Below, piece by piece: positions 34,721 to 46,552 of a DNA stretch of 64,000 nt (positions are counted from its first letter, which is position 1; the number at the start of each line of letters is the position of its first letter). Where the stretch lies: positions 57,479,019 through 57,543,018 of the forward strand of contig OY735209.1 of the NCBI GenBank assembly GCA_963457665.1, given 5' to 3'. The translations under genes and the position numbers were made by a program. A model generated the notes under the pieces. That model was not told the origin of the DNA. It saw only the letters and a list, made by a program, of their open reading frames with translations, and searched no databases. The stretch comes from Thysanoteuthis rhombus. Taxonomy: Eukaryota > Mollusca > Cephalopoda > Oegopsida > Thysanoteuthidae.

Positions 34721-35142
34721 GCCAAAACTGTTACCAAATTGTCAGCATAGGTTTCTCCAGCTTTTAAGTTGATCTGGCTTACTGGCTGGCTATGAATGAA
34801 TGTATCACATGTACAGGATGCACCAATGGATCTAAAGGGCAGAAAATTTAAACCTAACTCCTTATCATGTCTATAAAAACAGTTGGGGGGGGGGAATTCC
34901 CCATCTAAGTAGTTCTTTTGCAGGAGGTTTCTATTTGAAATGTAAGTTTATACTAAATTAGTCCCTAACTTCAGGCTTGTTTTTTGAGAATTCGGAATTT
35001 TTTAGTGATCACTGCCCAGAGAGAAAGTAAATTATTTATCGATTATCTATTTTTCAAATTTCTTTAACAATCACTCCCAATATGATTTGCTGCCAAAAGA
35101 CATTGATCGCATGACGGTTTGTATTGAATGACTAACCAGACT
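34721..35142 (-). repeat. R1 interspersed repeat, copy 7 (full length)
   Basis: One of the most complete copies. The plus strand runs from GCCAAAACTGTTACCAAATT, through GATCTGGCTTACTGGCTGG, GCACCAATGGATCTAAAGGG, a G-run of ten followed by AATTCCCC, AATGTAAGTTTATACTAAAT, TTTAGTGATCACTGCCCAGA and CTGCCAAAAGACATTGATCG, to GAATGACTAACCAGACT. It gives the family length as about 420 bp. Confidence 0.88.
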
Positions 35143-35725
35143 TGCATATCATAAAATAAAGAGACCCAAAACTCAACAAGGTTTTCTATTTGCCCGAGAA
35201 CTTGGATTTTGGATGTATTCAATAACCATCAACCTGACCATCAAAGAATTCTCCTTGCTCGTCACTCATCATGGGACTTCATCATGATGCATCAAAGACA
35301 AACACCAAATTTATAGTTATCCCAATTCAAAAACACTCGACAACTGAAGTTTTACTCCAGTTTTTACAATGGCCAGTTATTTTTGGACAATATTCACATA
35401 CACTACATCTGGACACAAGTTCCCTTTACATAAGCAAGAAAAGTTGACTAAAAAAATCAATAAAGCATTCCTCATCTCTCATTTTTAATCAGACATGAAT
35501 CATTGAAAGATTGCAGTCTAAATACACAATATTCATTGATGTACATATATATCATACATAACAAGGACCCCCTTACCCCACTATCTGGATTACCACGAGA
35601 GTTAGCCTCATCCCTAACTTACCAAGCACCCAAATAGCCAAACACTAAACTACTATCAAGCATCCATGACAACCAATGCATAAAAATGTCCATTATATCA
35701 CATTATATTCCTGATTTATATTGTG

Positions 35726-35783
<58 letters not shown>

Positions 35784-36167
35784 TATATATGTGTGTGTAC
35801 ATATAATTTCTTCCAAAATTTGTTATGTCAATATATGTGCAATCATTAGATTGAATGATAGTTTTTTGTTTAATAAATCCTACTTGCTTTTTCATGGGTT
35901 TATTAATAGCTAGTAAATAGATAAAATAATTGAGAAGTTTCAATTAATTACAAAAATGATGGAGAAGCTATTTCACAATAATATCTAAAGGAAATTCATT
36001 GTTTTCTTCTGCTTTTAAATCTATGATTTATTTTGGATCCAATCCAGTAGTTATCCTCTCTGCAGTCGATAGCAGCTTGCATGTTGTGACAAGGATTTAT
36101 TGCTCCACAAGCAGTCATTCTTTTATGAATCACTGTTAATCAACAGGGAGGGGGAGGGCAAACATTT
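35143..36167. other. No gene seen
   Basis: Contains a (TA)n tract at 35727-35790. The overlapping frames on both strands here are microsatellite translations. Confidence 0.5.
35727..35790. repeat. (TA)n microsatellite
   Basis: About 60 bp of TA repeats with TG at the right edge. Confidence 0.96.
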
Positions 36168-36290
36168 CTCTGGAAATGTTGACTCGAATTATCGATCCCA
36201 CCAGAGCGGGAATTCGAGCTCTGCTAAGCAGATTCATGTTGTGAATTCCATCAACCTAGGTTAACAGGATGACCCTCGGAGAATTTGAAG
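36168..36290 (-). repeat. tRNA-like SINE fragment, possible
   Basis: The minus strand reads AACCTAGGTTGATGGAATTC, ATGAATCTGCTTAGCAGAGC and GCTCGAATTCCCGCTCTGGT. The last block is B-box-like (GxTCGAATxCC). The A box is weaker and no paired cloverleaf is clear. There is only one copy in this window. Confidence 0.4.
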
Positions 36291-36870
36291 GCTTTATAAG
36301 AAAATGAAGATAGATGAAGATCGCTGAAGTGAATCAAAGAGGTATAATTAGTGGAAAAATATGTCCAAAGTTGATTGGATGCCTGAATTATGACATGTTA
36401 ACAATGAGTAAGAAGCTATATTCTTCAATCTCTTCCTCAGTCACGCTCACCTTTTCATTCTATATTTCATGACTGCTTTTTTTTCAGATCAAACATATGG
36501 AGACATAAGTCCGGGTATCACTTGCTACTTGAAAATTTCCTTTTTCTCACTCTTTTGCTTTTACAATAAAAACGTAAAAAGCAAAAGTATCATTCAACTT
36601 CTGTAGTAAACTGTTATAGAAGCACCATGCTCTCTCTTCCTCTCTCTCCAATATCCCAGTCTCCTTAACCTAAAATCAACCTAACCTAAGATTATATCAA
36701 CACAATTTTTGGGGTCTGGAATACTCAGAAATGTTCCAAGTATAAATAATGGTAATTGCTCCCTCTCTTTACGCCATCTTAGCTTATGAAAGATTTTTTA
36801 TGGACTCTTTACTTTTGGATAGCGAGACAAATCAGTAAATACTTTTTTTTTATTAAGATAAGACTTATTA

Positions 36871-37322
36871 GAAACTGTCAACAAAATTGTCAACATAGGT
36901 TTCTTCAGTTTTGAAGTGGATCTGGCAGACTGGCTAGCTAGCTCTACATGTATGTATTATGCATACAGCTTCACCAATAGAGCTAGAGAGCTAAAATTTT
37001 CAACATTTACTCATAATATTCATAAATTGTTCAACCAGCAGAAAACCCAGGTTGTCACCGTGATGATCCCATGATTGCAATGGCTGAGAGAGATGGAGGG
37101 TGGGAGTGAGTAAAAAGGATGCATTCTCTACCTGATCTCACGTATAAAAGAAACCCTTATGGTTGTTTTCTCCAAAATTCCCCCCTCAACTAGGGGGGAG
37201 TCTTTTTACAATATATTCTTATGCTAAATTGGTCTCTCTACATTCACACTTCTTTTTTTTGTAATTCAATTTTTTGATGTCCAACAAAGACATTCTTCAT
37301 GTAGTGGTTTCTATTTCATTGA
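36871..37322 (-). repeat. R1 interspersed repeat, copy 8, with foreign insert
   Basis: The left part matches R1 (GTCAACATAGGTTTCTTCAG, CTGGCAGACTGGCTAGCTAG, AGAGCTAAAATTTTCAACAT). About 130 bp at roughly 37020-37150, including CCAGGTTGTCACCGTGATGA, match no other copy. The R1 middle resumes with CCCCCCTCAACTAGGGGG and TATTCTTATGCTAAATTGGT. The outer end is shortened after CCAACAAAGACATTC. Confidence 0.7.
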
Positions 37323-38284
37323 TTGAATTCACTAAAAAGGCTTCAGAAAATTAACTTGATAATCATATCACTCAAAGCAAGAATCAATGAGAATATTAGA
37401 ACTATATTGATCTTAGAATACTAAACATATATATTAGCCTCTATCATTTTTTTTTAAATATTAAAAGATATATTAAACTCTAGAAGTAATATAAAAGTAG
37501 TCTTCAGTATCCTATAAACCATTCTTTTTCAAATGTTGGCACTTACTGACTGATTAGATACACACGCTAGTGCATACTCATGCACAGAAAATCTTTCATA
37601 TGATTTTTTGTAAGTATTATATGAAAAAAAAGTAATAAGAAATTTTTGATTCACATGTATAAAACGTAATGTGTTTCTATTTGATAGCCTATAAGATACA
37701 CCTTTCAAAAAGTCTCTAAATATTGCATAATATTGAATTCACTGGGATTATGTATAGGAGGCTGAACCCTTTAGGTTGAGGCTATACAGTTTGACTATCA
37801 GTGGACTAATGATGCCTTAAAAGAACATATGTGTTATCAAGCAGCCATTAATAAACTTGAAAAGAATAATTGTATACCTTCAACCACTAGTGCACCTGTA
37901 CATAGTCGGACTATGAATAACGAGACTAGTCTCGGGTTAGTCAAACCAAAAAACTCATGTTTAAACCACATAGTATGTACAGACCACAGAGGGTTTTGAA
38001 AATTATGAACATTTTAGGTACTCAGATTTTTGTGCAAAATTTCCCTAACAGTCTCTTTATCGATGGAGACCATATCTGAAATCATTCTGATGCTAAGTTG
38101 CCAATCATTTTGAACAATTTCTTTGGTTTTTTTAATATTCCCATAGCTTCTTGGTGTGCAAGGGCATCCATGACGTCCCTCTCGACCCCCTCAAAATCTC
38201 TTGTGCCACTCAAACACACATGTATATGATTTGCATTCTCTCCCTTAAACTTCAGAAAAGATTCAATATCAACAAAAATTTCAA
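37323..38284. other. No gene seen
   Basis: AT-rich sequence. A perfect 14 bp palindrome CGAGACTAGTCTCG lies at 37921-37934, which can occur by chance. No coding region. Confidence 0.4.
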
Positions 38285-38445
38285 ATTGATATACCTAGGG
38301 TCAGAGTGTGACTCCCCAGCTCCTTGATCAGAGTGTAGAATCTGAGCACACTGACTAGGATCAAAATGTTGCTTCTCAGCAGTCATATCTATGATCAGTG
38401 TTGAACCTGTACACTCATTGAAAAGTGTTACCTAAAGCAACAAAA
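38285..38445 (+). repeat. Family M, copy 2 (diverged)
   Basis: Contains CCTAGGGTCAGAGTGTGACT, GACTAGGATCAAAATGTTGC and CATTGAAAAGTGTTACC. The order is the same as at 22879-23040, with strong divergence. Confidence 0.35.
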
Positions 38446-38653
38446 TATGTATATATGTATCACTATAATCCAACACTTTCACCATCCGAAAAATCTGCTG
38501 TAGAGGTTACCATAAACTAGTTGGGGTTGGAAGCCGTAGTTCATAAGTTCTTTTGTTCATTTTGATTTCATCCGAAACAAAAGTGTTCTCTTCTGTTGTA
38601 CTCTTTTTACATTGATCATAAAAAAAAGACAGCTGGTACCTGGGATGGTTAAA

Positions 38654-38763
38654 CTTGCACATCCGGATCTAAAACGAAATAGTGCAAATATTGCAAAAAA
38701 AAAGTTATCTTGCATATCCGGATCTAAAATGAAATTGTGCAAATATTGCGAAAAAAACTTAAA
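38654..38763. repeat. Two-unit 55 bp tandem duplication
   Basis: CTTGCACATCCGGATCTAAA starts at 38654 and CTTGCATATCCGGATCTAAA at 38709. Each continues with a GAAAT.GTGCAAATATTGC block and an A-run. The two units differ at a handful of bases. Confidence 0.9.
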
Positions 38764-40300
38764 TCCTTTCATGTCTAAAACTGGCTTACGGTGATTAGAT
38801 TTTTTTCCATTTTTCTTCATTTCGAGGTAACTTTATGGCTATATCTGAGTGCTCAAAAAATCATAAGAAGACATCTGAAATGTTAAGTACCCTAACAATT
38901 GATCAGTGTTTAAATTTCATTTCAATAGATATATTATTTAAAAATCATGATATTGCAAAATTCCGCAGCTTATGTAATCTATAAATTGATATCTGTTCCT
39001 TTTCTCTTCTTATTCAATATCCCCACTTACTGTGAGTACTACTGAGTAATAAAATGTCCCTTATATTTTTTATCCAAAATACTTTATAAATAACATTGTC
39101 GCTCTTGCATAAGATACCGCTCTTCAAATCTAATGAGCAATCGCTTTCAAGACTGGCACTTTTAGCTATTAATGGAGATAATTTTTTGCAGTATTTACAT
39201 CAGTCGATTTTAGGTCCCGATCTGTGTGGACATGTTATAGCTGAGCAATATCAGTTTACATTCAGAAGAGTATGACACGTTTTTAAGTTGTTCATATCTC
39301 GAACAATGAATAAAAGATGTATGCTGCTTGAATGAAACCTTGAATCAACAGCTCATATTTTTTTGACACGCATGTGAATGTGCGTATGTTTCCATTCTTG
39401 GTCAGAGTTTGTGACAAAGTAGTTTTAGATAGTCATGTATTGACTTACTGTAATATAATGCACTCAGTTGATTAAAATGAAATTCTTACATATGTTCAAT
39501 GAATTTATAATTGTATTTTCAACTCTCAGCATTAGAAGTCACACAAATAATTGCCGTGTATGCCAGACTATCGGACAAACAGTTTACAAGTCTATTTGGA
39601 GAACTACCACTTTCTGCAACTCATCTGCGCCCCCTAACTATCTGGATAGAGCTTTAGTAGACTTCTCCCTGGTCATAATACAATACTAGATGCAGTATAA
39701 TATTTGAATTGTTTTTGTATAGATTAAATGTTCCTATTATATACCAGCATGTACGGTAATTCATATATCAGATAAGCATTTAAACTCCAAGACCCAGACA
39801 GTTTCATTTTACTTTACAAGTCATTGGTCTGCCCTCGTTTGAACTTTGCTTCAACCATATGGTGTGCGAGATAAAAGTATAATAGCAATCAAATGCAAGT
39901 ACATAGCTGCAAACTACAAGTGCAGAAAAAAAGAGAATCAAGCTGGTACTCTATGGATGCCAAAGTGATTCTTATGTGGAACAAACTCAGCCAAACAAGT
40001 ATTACATCAAAGAACATAACCTTCTTTAGATGTAACCTTGAAAAGTATATTGGTAAAGAAATTCAACTATCTTTTCTTGAACTAAAAGAAAAAAAAATTC
40101 ACATCGAACAAAATCCGCAAATGGTCATTCTACTGGAGTGCCTTCTTGGCAAAGAGTATGATACATTGACACATTGTGATACATGTATGTGATTTTATTA
40201 TATTTTAGCCGAACTCATTTTGAAGCGAGGATCACAAAAAATGTTTTATCCATACAAATGTTTATTTACCTAGCTAGCCTTAAATAAAACATAGCATATA
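38764..40300. other. No gene seen
   Basis: AT-rich. The plus-strand frame at 39893-40192 (99 codons) is among the longest frames not made of simple repeats, but it has no domain that I recognise and no exon-like context. I do not call it a gene. Confidence 0.4.
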
Positions 40301-40301
40301 G

Positions 40302-40334
<33 letters not shown>

Positions 40335-40835
40335 TGTCACTAGACCTCTCTATCATGGATGTCGCAGAGCCAAAACTTTCTGTATTTGTCTTGTTCGTCT
40401 CTCCATATTGTATTCTGCCAGCCTCGGTTTTGCATGTGATCTTTGGGGATCCATGTTATGAGTTGTGATGTCCATCAGTTATCTGCCGTACTTGCAACAC
40501 GACCAGCCCATTGCTATCAAAGTTTTCTAATGGATTCTATGACGTCTTGGACTCTGTTCTTACCCTGATATATTACATCAGTCTTGTGATCTCTCTATGT
40601 GAGGTTGAGCTTGATTCTTTCATGTGTATGTTGCACGGTTCTCAGTTTGCAGGTTAGTCTTTTAGTTAGGTTCCATGTTTTCAGCTCCACAGGTGACTAC
40701 CGGGAGGATGCATTGATTACATACCCTTCTTTTTAGGATTAATGGGATTTTCTTGTTTCTGAAGGTTGAGCTTGCTCTGCCAAAGACTTGCCATCCCAGA
40801 GTGATTCTTCACTTGATTTCCTCTTTCTTTGAGAT
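40301..40835 (-). pseudogene. LINE (family L) C-terminal fragment with (GAT)n tail
   Basis: The 3' end is the longest tail of the family, about 33 bp of CAT on the plus strand. Further right on the plus strand are GACCTCTCTATCATGGATGT, GATCTTTGGGGATCCATGTT and CATCAGTTATCTGCCGTACT. The copy then extends upstream through the CACTCTGGGATGG-type block near 40795 (a conserved LGW-type stretch in the protein). It encodes the last ~170 residues of the reverse-transcriptase protein, broken by stops. Confidence 0.85.
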
Positions 40836-42357
40836 GTGCAAAACAGTGATATTTCTTTTTGTTAAATGTGTTTTTTACTCTTTAAATTGGATTATTGTTT
40901 TATTTGTATACTTGATAGAATTATTCTATAGAAAGAGATATTTATTCTTCATTGTTTAGAGGAAATCAATACTTGCCTGTGGCAGAAAAAGATGCACCCT
41001 TCATTTAGTGCGTTTGCTACCAGATCAATAAAACAATGATAGATACTTCTCGCTTTATTTTTAGCCTATGCCTATTTTTGTCAATGGACCAATTTTTATC
41101 ACACATCAGAGTGCTAGAATTTGAAGCCAGTTCTCAATTCCCTATTGAATATGTATATCATACTTAGTTTTGCAAAAGAAGACTATCAGGTTTTCAGGGC
41201 TAGACCCTTACATCATTAGCCCAATGTCCTGCAAGATGGATTTTTCAAGTGAAGTGGGTACACATGTTGTGACCGACCACACCCTTTAAACCAAGGGATT
41301 TCATGCCATGGCCCACAGCAGTGGTTCTGTTGGATAGATTTTATCAGTTTTGGACCATTCCCTGCAGTTGAAGTATCTTCAGTCTCTTCTGTGAACATTC
41401 CTTGAAGATCAACTTGAAAATCTTAAGTAGGATTGTAACACTTTTTTGCATTAAAGGAGTAATGCTATATGATATGTTTTATCTAAGGTTAAAGAGGAGG
41501 GTGGATATTCAATCAGTAAAAAATCTTTTCTATGACCTCACTCCAAGGTGTGATTCGCTAAATATGAATTAATTGTTTGGTTAGCTTCTATTACTAAGAG
41601 TTGGAAATAGGGAAAAAAAAAATACAATGGCAACCTCCAGTCAATATAAACACACCATCCTCACTCAGTCTATGTAAACATACCTTTACAGGTGAGAATT
41701 TTCTTCTTGCAAGTTCCATCTCCCTCCCCTATTCATAAAATATCCCCCTTCTCTTCAATGACCTACTTTTTCTCTATCTCATGAAAACCATCTGATGCTC
41801 ACTGGTTGAAATCATAAGCAGTGAAGATTCATTGGTAAGTATTTAACTCTACCGAAGTTCGGCAATTTCCCCTCGATATGTTATCCGTTTAATTCTGTGT
41901 GCATTTCAAGATTTTCAGTCCTCTCTTCTCCATGCTTATAGTGTTTACTAAACTATCATACACACTCACACATACTAATACGTTGATTTTCTGAGATTTG
42001 TGATGTATGAGAACTGAATTAATTTCTCACACGAAGATATCTATAACAGTTTTACACTGTTTTGCAAAAGTAGTTTGATTTTGATATAAGAAAAGTGTTT
42101 TATTATATTCTGCCATGCACTATTAAAGTTATTGTGTTTTGTATACAAATGTACACATACAAAAACAAACATACATCTGTGTGTAGATATATATACACAT
42201 ATTTATCTAAATATTGGTTCATATATGAGTATATATATATGAATACAATTCTCTATATATGCATTCACATATACATAAATAGATGAGTTTATAAGTATGC
42301 ATATCTATATGAAAATGTATACATTTGAATCTGTATAGGTAAGATATATAAGGAAAG
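40836..42357. other. No gene seen
   Basis: AT-rich sequence with short TATG/TATA patches from 42170. No coding region. Confidence 0.4.
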
Positions 42358-42373
42358 TATACACACACAAGTA

Positions 42374-42441
<68 letters not shown>

Positions 42442-42444
42442 TAT
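42358..42444. repeat. (AC)(GT)(AT)n compound microsatellite
   Basis: ACACACAC, then TGTGTGTGTG, then about 55 bp of AT repeats. Confidence 0.95.
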
Positions 42445-43064
42445 GGCTAAATGATCATGCATACAAGGATTCATACTCACATATTTATATATTCACCTGA
42501 ATGTATGCATTTACCCTAAAGTGCTCATTAAACTATTAAACGCACTCATACTTACAAGCGCACATATTTTCTGAGATTTCTGATGTATGAGAGTCAATTG
42601 AATTATTATTCAGTATGTATCTTTTCCTGGTAATTGTTCTTGACCCGTGGGAAAAGTACAAATGACATAATATAATTGGATAAGTTTTGAATACCCATCT
42701 TGTTGAGCTAGCTTCTACCGTAGCTTTACAGCTTGTATTTTCCAATTTATCGGTAGAGATGCTTGCTGGAGTGTGAAGAGAGTTGTTTACATGATTTTGA
42801 CAAAAGACTGTATAAGCTAAGCCAGTAGTATGATGAGTAAATCATTGTTTCTGGTTTCAACAACCTTTTTTTTCAAAGTTTGAGAGAACCATGTACAGGG
42901 TAGCTAGAATTTATCGTGACTTCTTGAAAAAAACACTCAAGAGACCTTGTTTTTAGATTGTTAAAATAATTGTTATTGGAAAAAACATTTAACCTGAGAA
43001 ACATGGATAATCGAAATCATCAAGAGGAATTAACAAGGAAAACAAAATCAAAGTATTTTGATTA
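42445..43064. other. No gene seen
   Basis: AT-rich sequence; nothing supported. Confidence 0.4.
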
Positions 43065-43710
43065 TTATACATATGGTGTCAAAAAATGCCAGAAAATGTT
43101 AGGATGATTTTGTAACTGCATTTTGAAATTATCAACATTACATTGCCCTGTATTTTCTCTTTCAAAACTGTCACCTGAACTCTCAATGTAGATTTCTTGG
43201 GGTTTTTTGTTTTTTTCTGGCTGGCCATGTATGCATCTATCATGCAATGGAGCTACAGGGCTGAAACTTTAAACATTTATTCCCTATCATGTCTTGAAAA
43301 AAAATTCTTTTGTCATTTGAAATCCCTTTCCCTTAAAAGGTTTTCTGTCAGGGGTTTAATTTGCAACCTAAGTTTAATATCAATTGGTCCTTTGGTTTGT
43401 ATCTGGCACTGGTCACGCTGTTTGTTTTTTTAAATTCTAACTTTTTAGTGATCACAGCCCAACAAAAGGCAAATAAAGTAACTTATTCATTGATAACTCT
43501 TTTTTCCAATTTTTTAATTGATCACCCACAACATTGCATGCTGCCAAAAGATGTTTATCATGTGACAATTTCTATTGAGTAACGAACCAGACCCGTTATT
43601 GTTTATGTTTTCACACATTTGCAAAAAATAGAGAAATAACGGAGACTACTCTGTAATTAGTACTTAAAAGTTATCTCCCTTTACAAATGTGACAGACAGA
43701 AATATCCCCA
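43065..43710 (+). repeat. R2 interspersed repeat, copy 3, split by R1 copy 9
   Basis: The left part (43065-43163) has AAAAATGCCAG, GATTTTGTAACTGCATTTTG, and ACATTACATTGCCCTGTATT followed by TTCTC. The right part (43594-43710) resumes with TTGTTTATG, GGAGACTACTCTGTAATTAG, AGTTATCTCCCTTTACAAAT and GACAGACAGAAATAT. The order matches the intact R2 copy at 9412, with R1 placed exactly between. Confidence 0.7.
43164..43593 (-). repeat. R1 interspersed repeat, copy 9, inserted in R2
   Basis: A full-length copy. The plus strand runs from AAAACTGTCACCTGAACTCT through TTCTGGCTGGCCATGTATG, GGAGCTACAGGGCTGAAACT, GCAACCTAAGTTTAATATCA, TAGTGATCACAGCCCAACAA and CTGCCAAAAGATGTTTATCA to GAGTAACGAACCAGACC. 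Because R2 sequence flanks both ends, this copy defines the true R1 termini. No clear target-site duplication was seen. Confidence 0.85.
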
Positions 43711-44055
43711 ATCATTTTTTAGACGAAGCATTTTCACTCTTTCATTATTTTATAATCAGTTTCACTCCTTCTTTTGTTGTTTCAAAACACTTTTGGTCAA
43801 ATCGATCACGAGAGCAAACAGCAAAACAGAAATAAAGAAGTAGCTTCCAATGAGACTGGAACTCACATCTCAGGATCCCATCTTTGTATGTTGCCTTAAC
43901 TATTTTGGCTGCAGAAGTTTCGATAATTAAGACGAGCATAAATCTGTGGTCATTCTGCCAGGCTTTCCTCTCCAATTCCCTTTGACATCTTTGTTTTGAT
44001 GAAGCATTTTCACTATGGTGATTTCATTACTAGTTTTACTCTATAATACTATTGC
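43711..44055. other. No gene seen
   Basis: Unassigned. Contains two related segments with GAAGCATTTTCACT at about 43724 and 44000. Confidence 0.4.
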
Positions 44056-44345
44056 TTAGTAAGAAGATGGAGAAGAGAAAAAAGCAGACGTCAGAGATAT
44101 CGTAGAATCCATCAACTCAAATGGTAATGGGCTGATCATGTTGAAAGAATGGTAGACAACCGCTGGACATCACGACTCAGAAACATGGATCCCTAGAAAT
44201 CAAATGCAAGAAGTAAGATGGCGTGACAAACTAGACAAGTTCAGAAAGTATTGGCTCTGTGATGTCCATGACAGAAAAGTCAGGTGAATCTTTGAGAAGG
44301 TCCATGTTCGACGACAGAAACTAAAAGGCTGATGATGAAAGCTTG
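44056..44345 (+). pseudogene. LINE (family L) C-terminal fragment, near 3' end
   Basis: Reads CAGACGTCAGAGATATCGTA (encoding the RDI(V)ESI block), CTCAAATGGTAATGGGCTG (W.WA), AGAATGGTAGACAACCGCTG (RMVDNRW), GTAAGATGGCGTGACAAACT (RWRDKLDKF) and GAAGGTCCATGTTCGACGAC (KVHVRRQ). It then reaches AAAAGGCTGATGATGAAA, which is the family's 3' tail. Confidence 0.8.
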
Positions 44346-44506
44346 TAATGAAATAATACAAGTGAAAAAGTTTCCCTATCCTCATCTTTGTTGTTTTGCT
44401 CACTACATTTCACATTTCCACTTTTTCTCTGATACTATGATCCTAGTCTTCAATAAATCATTGAATCATAGAGATAAGTATTTTACCTTTTACTGTAACT
44501 GAAGGA
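44346..44506. other. Unassigned spacer
   Basis: Nothing supported between the LINE end and the SINE head. Confidence 0.4.
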
Positions 44507-44830
44507 GGTGCAGGTGGCCTAGTGGTAAGCTGCATGGAAAATGGAATTGCAAACCTAGTTCAAACTTCAGCTGAGATAGTTTGCATTTACTCAGCTAAAT
44601 GCTCTAAGAAAAGGTATGAATCCATCTTTTCTCCCTTCAGCTTTGGATAAATAGCAGGGCAGATTCGGCTCTTCAGCCCAGATTGGCAATCAGTATAGAA
44701 GAAAGACAACTCAGGGATGTCCACCTCATACCCACCAACCCCACTCTCATTCAAGATCTTTAGAAGCTGGCAATGGACAAAGTCGGGAGCATGTATAATT
44801 AACTGGGCTCTGGTGAAGTTTTGATGGGCC
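44507..44830 (+). repeat. tRNA-headed SINE-like repeat (S2), copy 3
   Basis: GGTGCAGGTGGCCTAGTGGT (A-box type) at 44507 is followed 40-50 bp later by CTAGTTCAAACTTCAGCTG (B-box type), a tRNA-sized head. The body after it contains CTCAGCTAAATGCTC and a GC-richer stretch to about 44830. A minus-strand frame at 44587-44901 spans this body. I regard it as chance, since it lacks any domain that I recognise. Confidence 0.5.
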
Positions 44831-46419
44831 CAGCCAATCATAAGTGGATTATTTATGTAAGGCTCAAGTAAAAAAAGGGAGAATAAGAATAGAACGATCA
44901 AATAACAATTGACTAACCCTCAATCCAATGCTCAAACCATCAAGTTACACTTATTTGTGCATCTGAGTACAGAATTTCCTCTTCAGCTGAAATCCTATTC
45001 ATATTTTTTTCATTCATTTAAATTTGTTTTGCTTTCTTGCATTTGACGCAAATAACACACTTTAGCATGAATTCTAATTCATTATTAACCAATACCAAAC
45101 TGTAACATTATCAACTTGAAATCACAAGCTCTCCATTGCCGACAGCTTTCTCTAACAAGCTTAATGTTTGTGCCAACAACCCAATAAATGCAAACTCAGT
45201 CGTTGATTCAGTCATACACATTATTTGAAGAGTGGCTAAGCTCCTCTCACTTGACAAGAGGACATGCAACAAAATACCCAGTCGCTGTTTAAGGTCTTCC
45301 TCTTCATTTTTTTCCTTTTCTTTTCTACTGAATAATTTATAACCTGGTAACAATGTTTTCTAAGCCATTCAGCATTTTTCTAACTGCTTTTTATGTTAGC
45401 TCTTCAAGATTTCTGATTTCAGCCAATGTTTTACGAGCATTGCAGAGAGTTTTTAATGAGAATTAGCATCTATTAACATCATTTCCCTTCTAAGATTACC
45501 CTACTTAGGAGAAGGGGAAATAGTAAAATTTTACATTTTTGATACAATCTTCTTTTGACTCAAAAATAATAACAAAAATTTATTCACAATATATCTCTTA
45601 TATATGCATTTTTTTTAATATAGATCTGACTAAATTTTTAAGTTATACCTTTTCAGTCCTGCTTTCTTTTCAAATATGAGATGGTTTTTATTTTGCAGTT
45701 GATATCATAATTATATTCATATAAGAGCAGTTACAAGGTATGGCATGCAAATAACAAGACCTGGCTTATGTGAATCGAACCACAGTGCTCTTGTGCAAAC
45801 CATGTAGTATACATTGACCAATGGGCAAGCATAAACAACCCCTTCAAGTTTCAATCTGTTCGTATCTTCAGTTTGCTTCTGCACGTTATTTGAAGTAAAT
45901 TTGGTTTTCTCACATGTCATAAAAATGGTCAGTTCAAAAATCAAGCTACGTATCAATTTAAAATTTTGTTAAATCACACGAAACAGCTTCTAAATGTTTT
46001 TGTATGCTAACTGAAAATTATGAGAAATGATGCGGACATGTCACATTAGATATTGTAAAGGTTGAAAGGATGTCAAGGATAATGTTGTGAGCGTTTAGAT
46101 TTCTGTGCAAAATTCACCTTACAGTCGAATTATCCTGGATGAATTATCACATGAATATCAAGCTCGGTTTTGTGCAAGTCCAATAAATATTTGTTTCATT
46201 CATTCATCTAAAGAAAATCTGGAATATATTTTTTTCAATCATACTACTCACAAAAAAAACGGTTAAAACACCGTTGCTGGGTTTACGATGTTTATGTGTT
46301 CTGACATTTATATGAATCTATGCATCTGGATTTTGTCCAGCCCTAACTGTTCAAAATAAAAACTTGAAAGGCATAGTCCACCCCAATAATTAGTGAAATT
46401 GTTTTTCTTTTGTTCTCCG
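44831..46419. other. No firm gene; one unassigned open frame
   Basis: The minus-strand frame at 45111-45353 (80 codons) has balanced composition (an EKEKNEEEDLKQRLG stretch, then LLSSERSLATLQ) and ends at a normal stop. There is no domain, splice context or second exon that I can identify. A tRNA-like head may lie at 45750-45845 on the minus strand (GGTTCGATTCAC). Confidence 0.35.
45750..45845 (-). repeat. tRNA-like SINE head, possible
   Basis: The minus strand has TGGTCAATG (A-box fragment) and, about 40 bp on, GTGGTTCGATTCACATAAGC (B-box type). The ends CCTGG/CCAGG are weakly paired. It is too decayed for a tRNA gene. Confidence 0.35.
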
Positions 46420-46552
46420 AAAATTTCCCCCAGATTTTTCCTGGGGGTTCAATCACTGCACAACAAAATACAATTTTTTGATTGATAACCCCCAACATGG
46501 GATGCTGCTTAACATCATTGGTCAATTGACGGTATCTATTGAATGACTAAAC
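46420..46552 (-). repeat. R1 interspersed repeat, copy 10 (outer part only)
   Basis: The plus strand reads TTCCCCCAGATTTTTCCTGG and GGGGTTCAATC. It then jumps to ACTGCACAACAAAA, TTGATTGATAACCCCCAACA, TGGGATGCTGC and TATTGAATGACTAAAC. An internal deletion joins the C-rich middle to the end. Confidence 0.75.

Noticed and set aside
35686..35943. Open frames with YIYIYI runs at this and other (TA)n tracts
   Set aside because: Pure (TA)n encodes alternating Tyr and Ile in both strands. These are not genes.
37921..37934. Perfect 14 bp palindrome as an operator or binding site
   Set aside because: A single short palindrome in 64 kb of eukaryotic DNA can occur by chance and nothing nearby supports a role.
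40301..40334. Independent (CAT)n microsatellite
   Set aside because: It sits exactly at the 3' end of an L copy, as at 19263 and 52734, so it is the element's tail.
44587..44901. 104-codon minus-strand gene
   Set aside because: It overlaps the body of an S2 SINE-like repeat, has no recognisable domain and no exon context.
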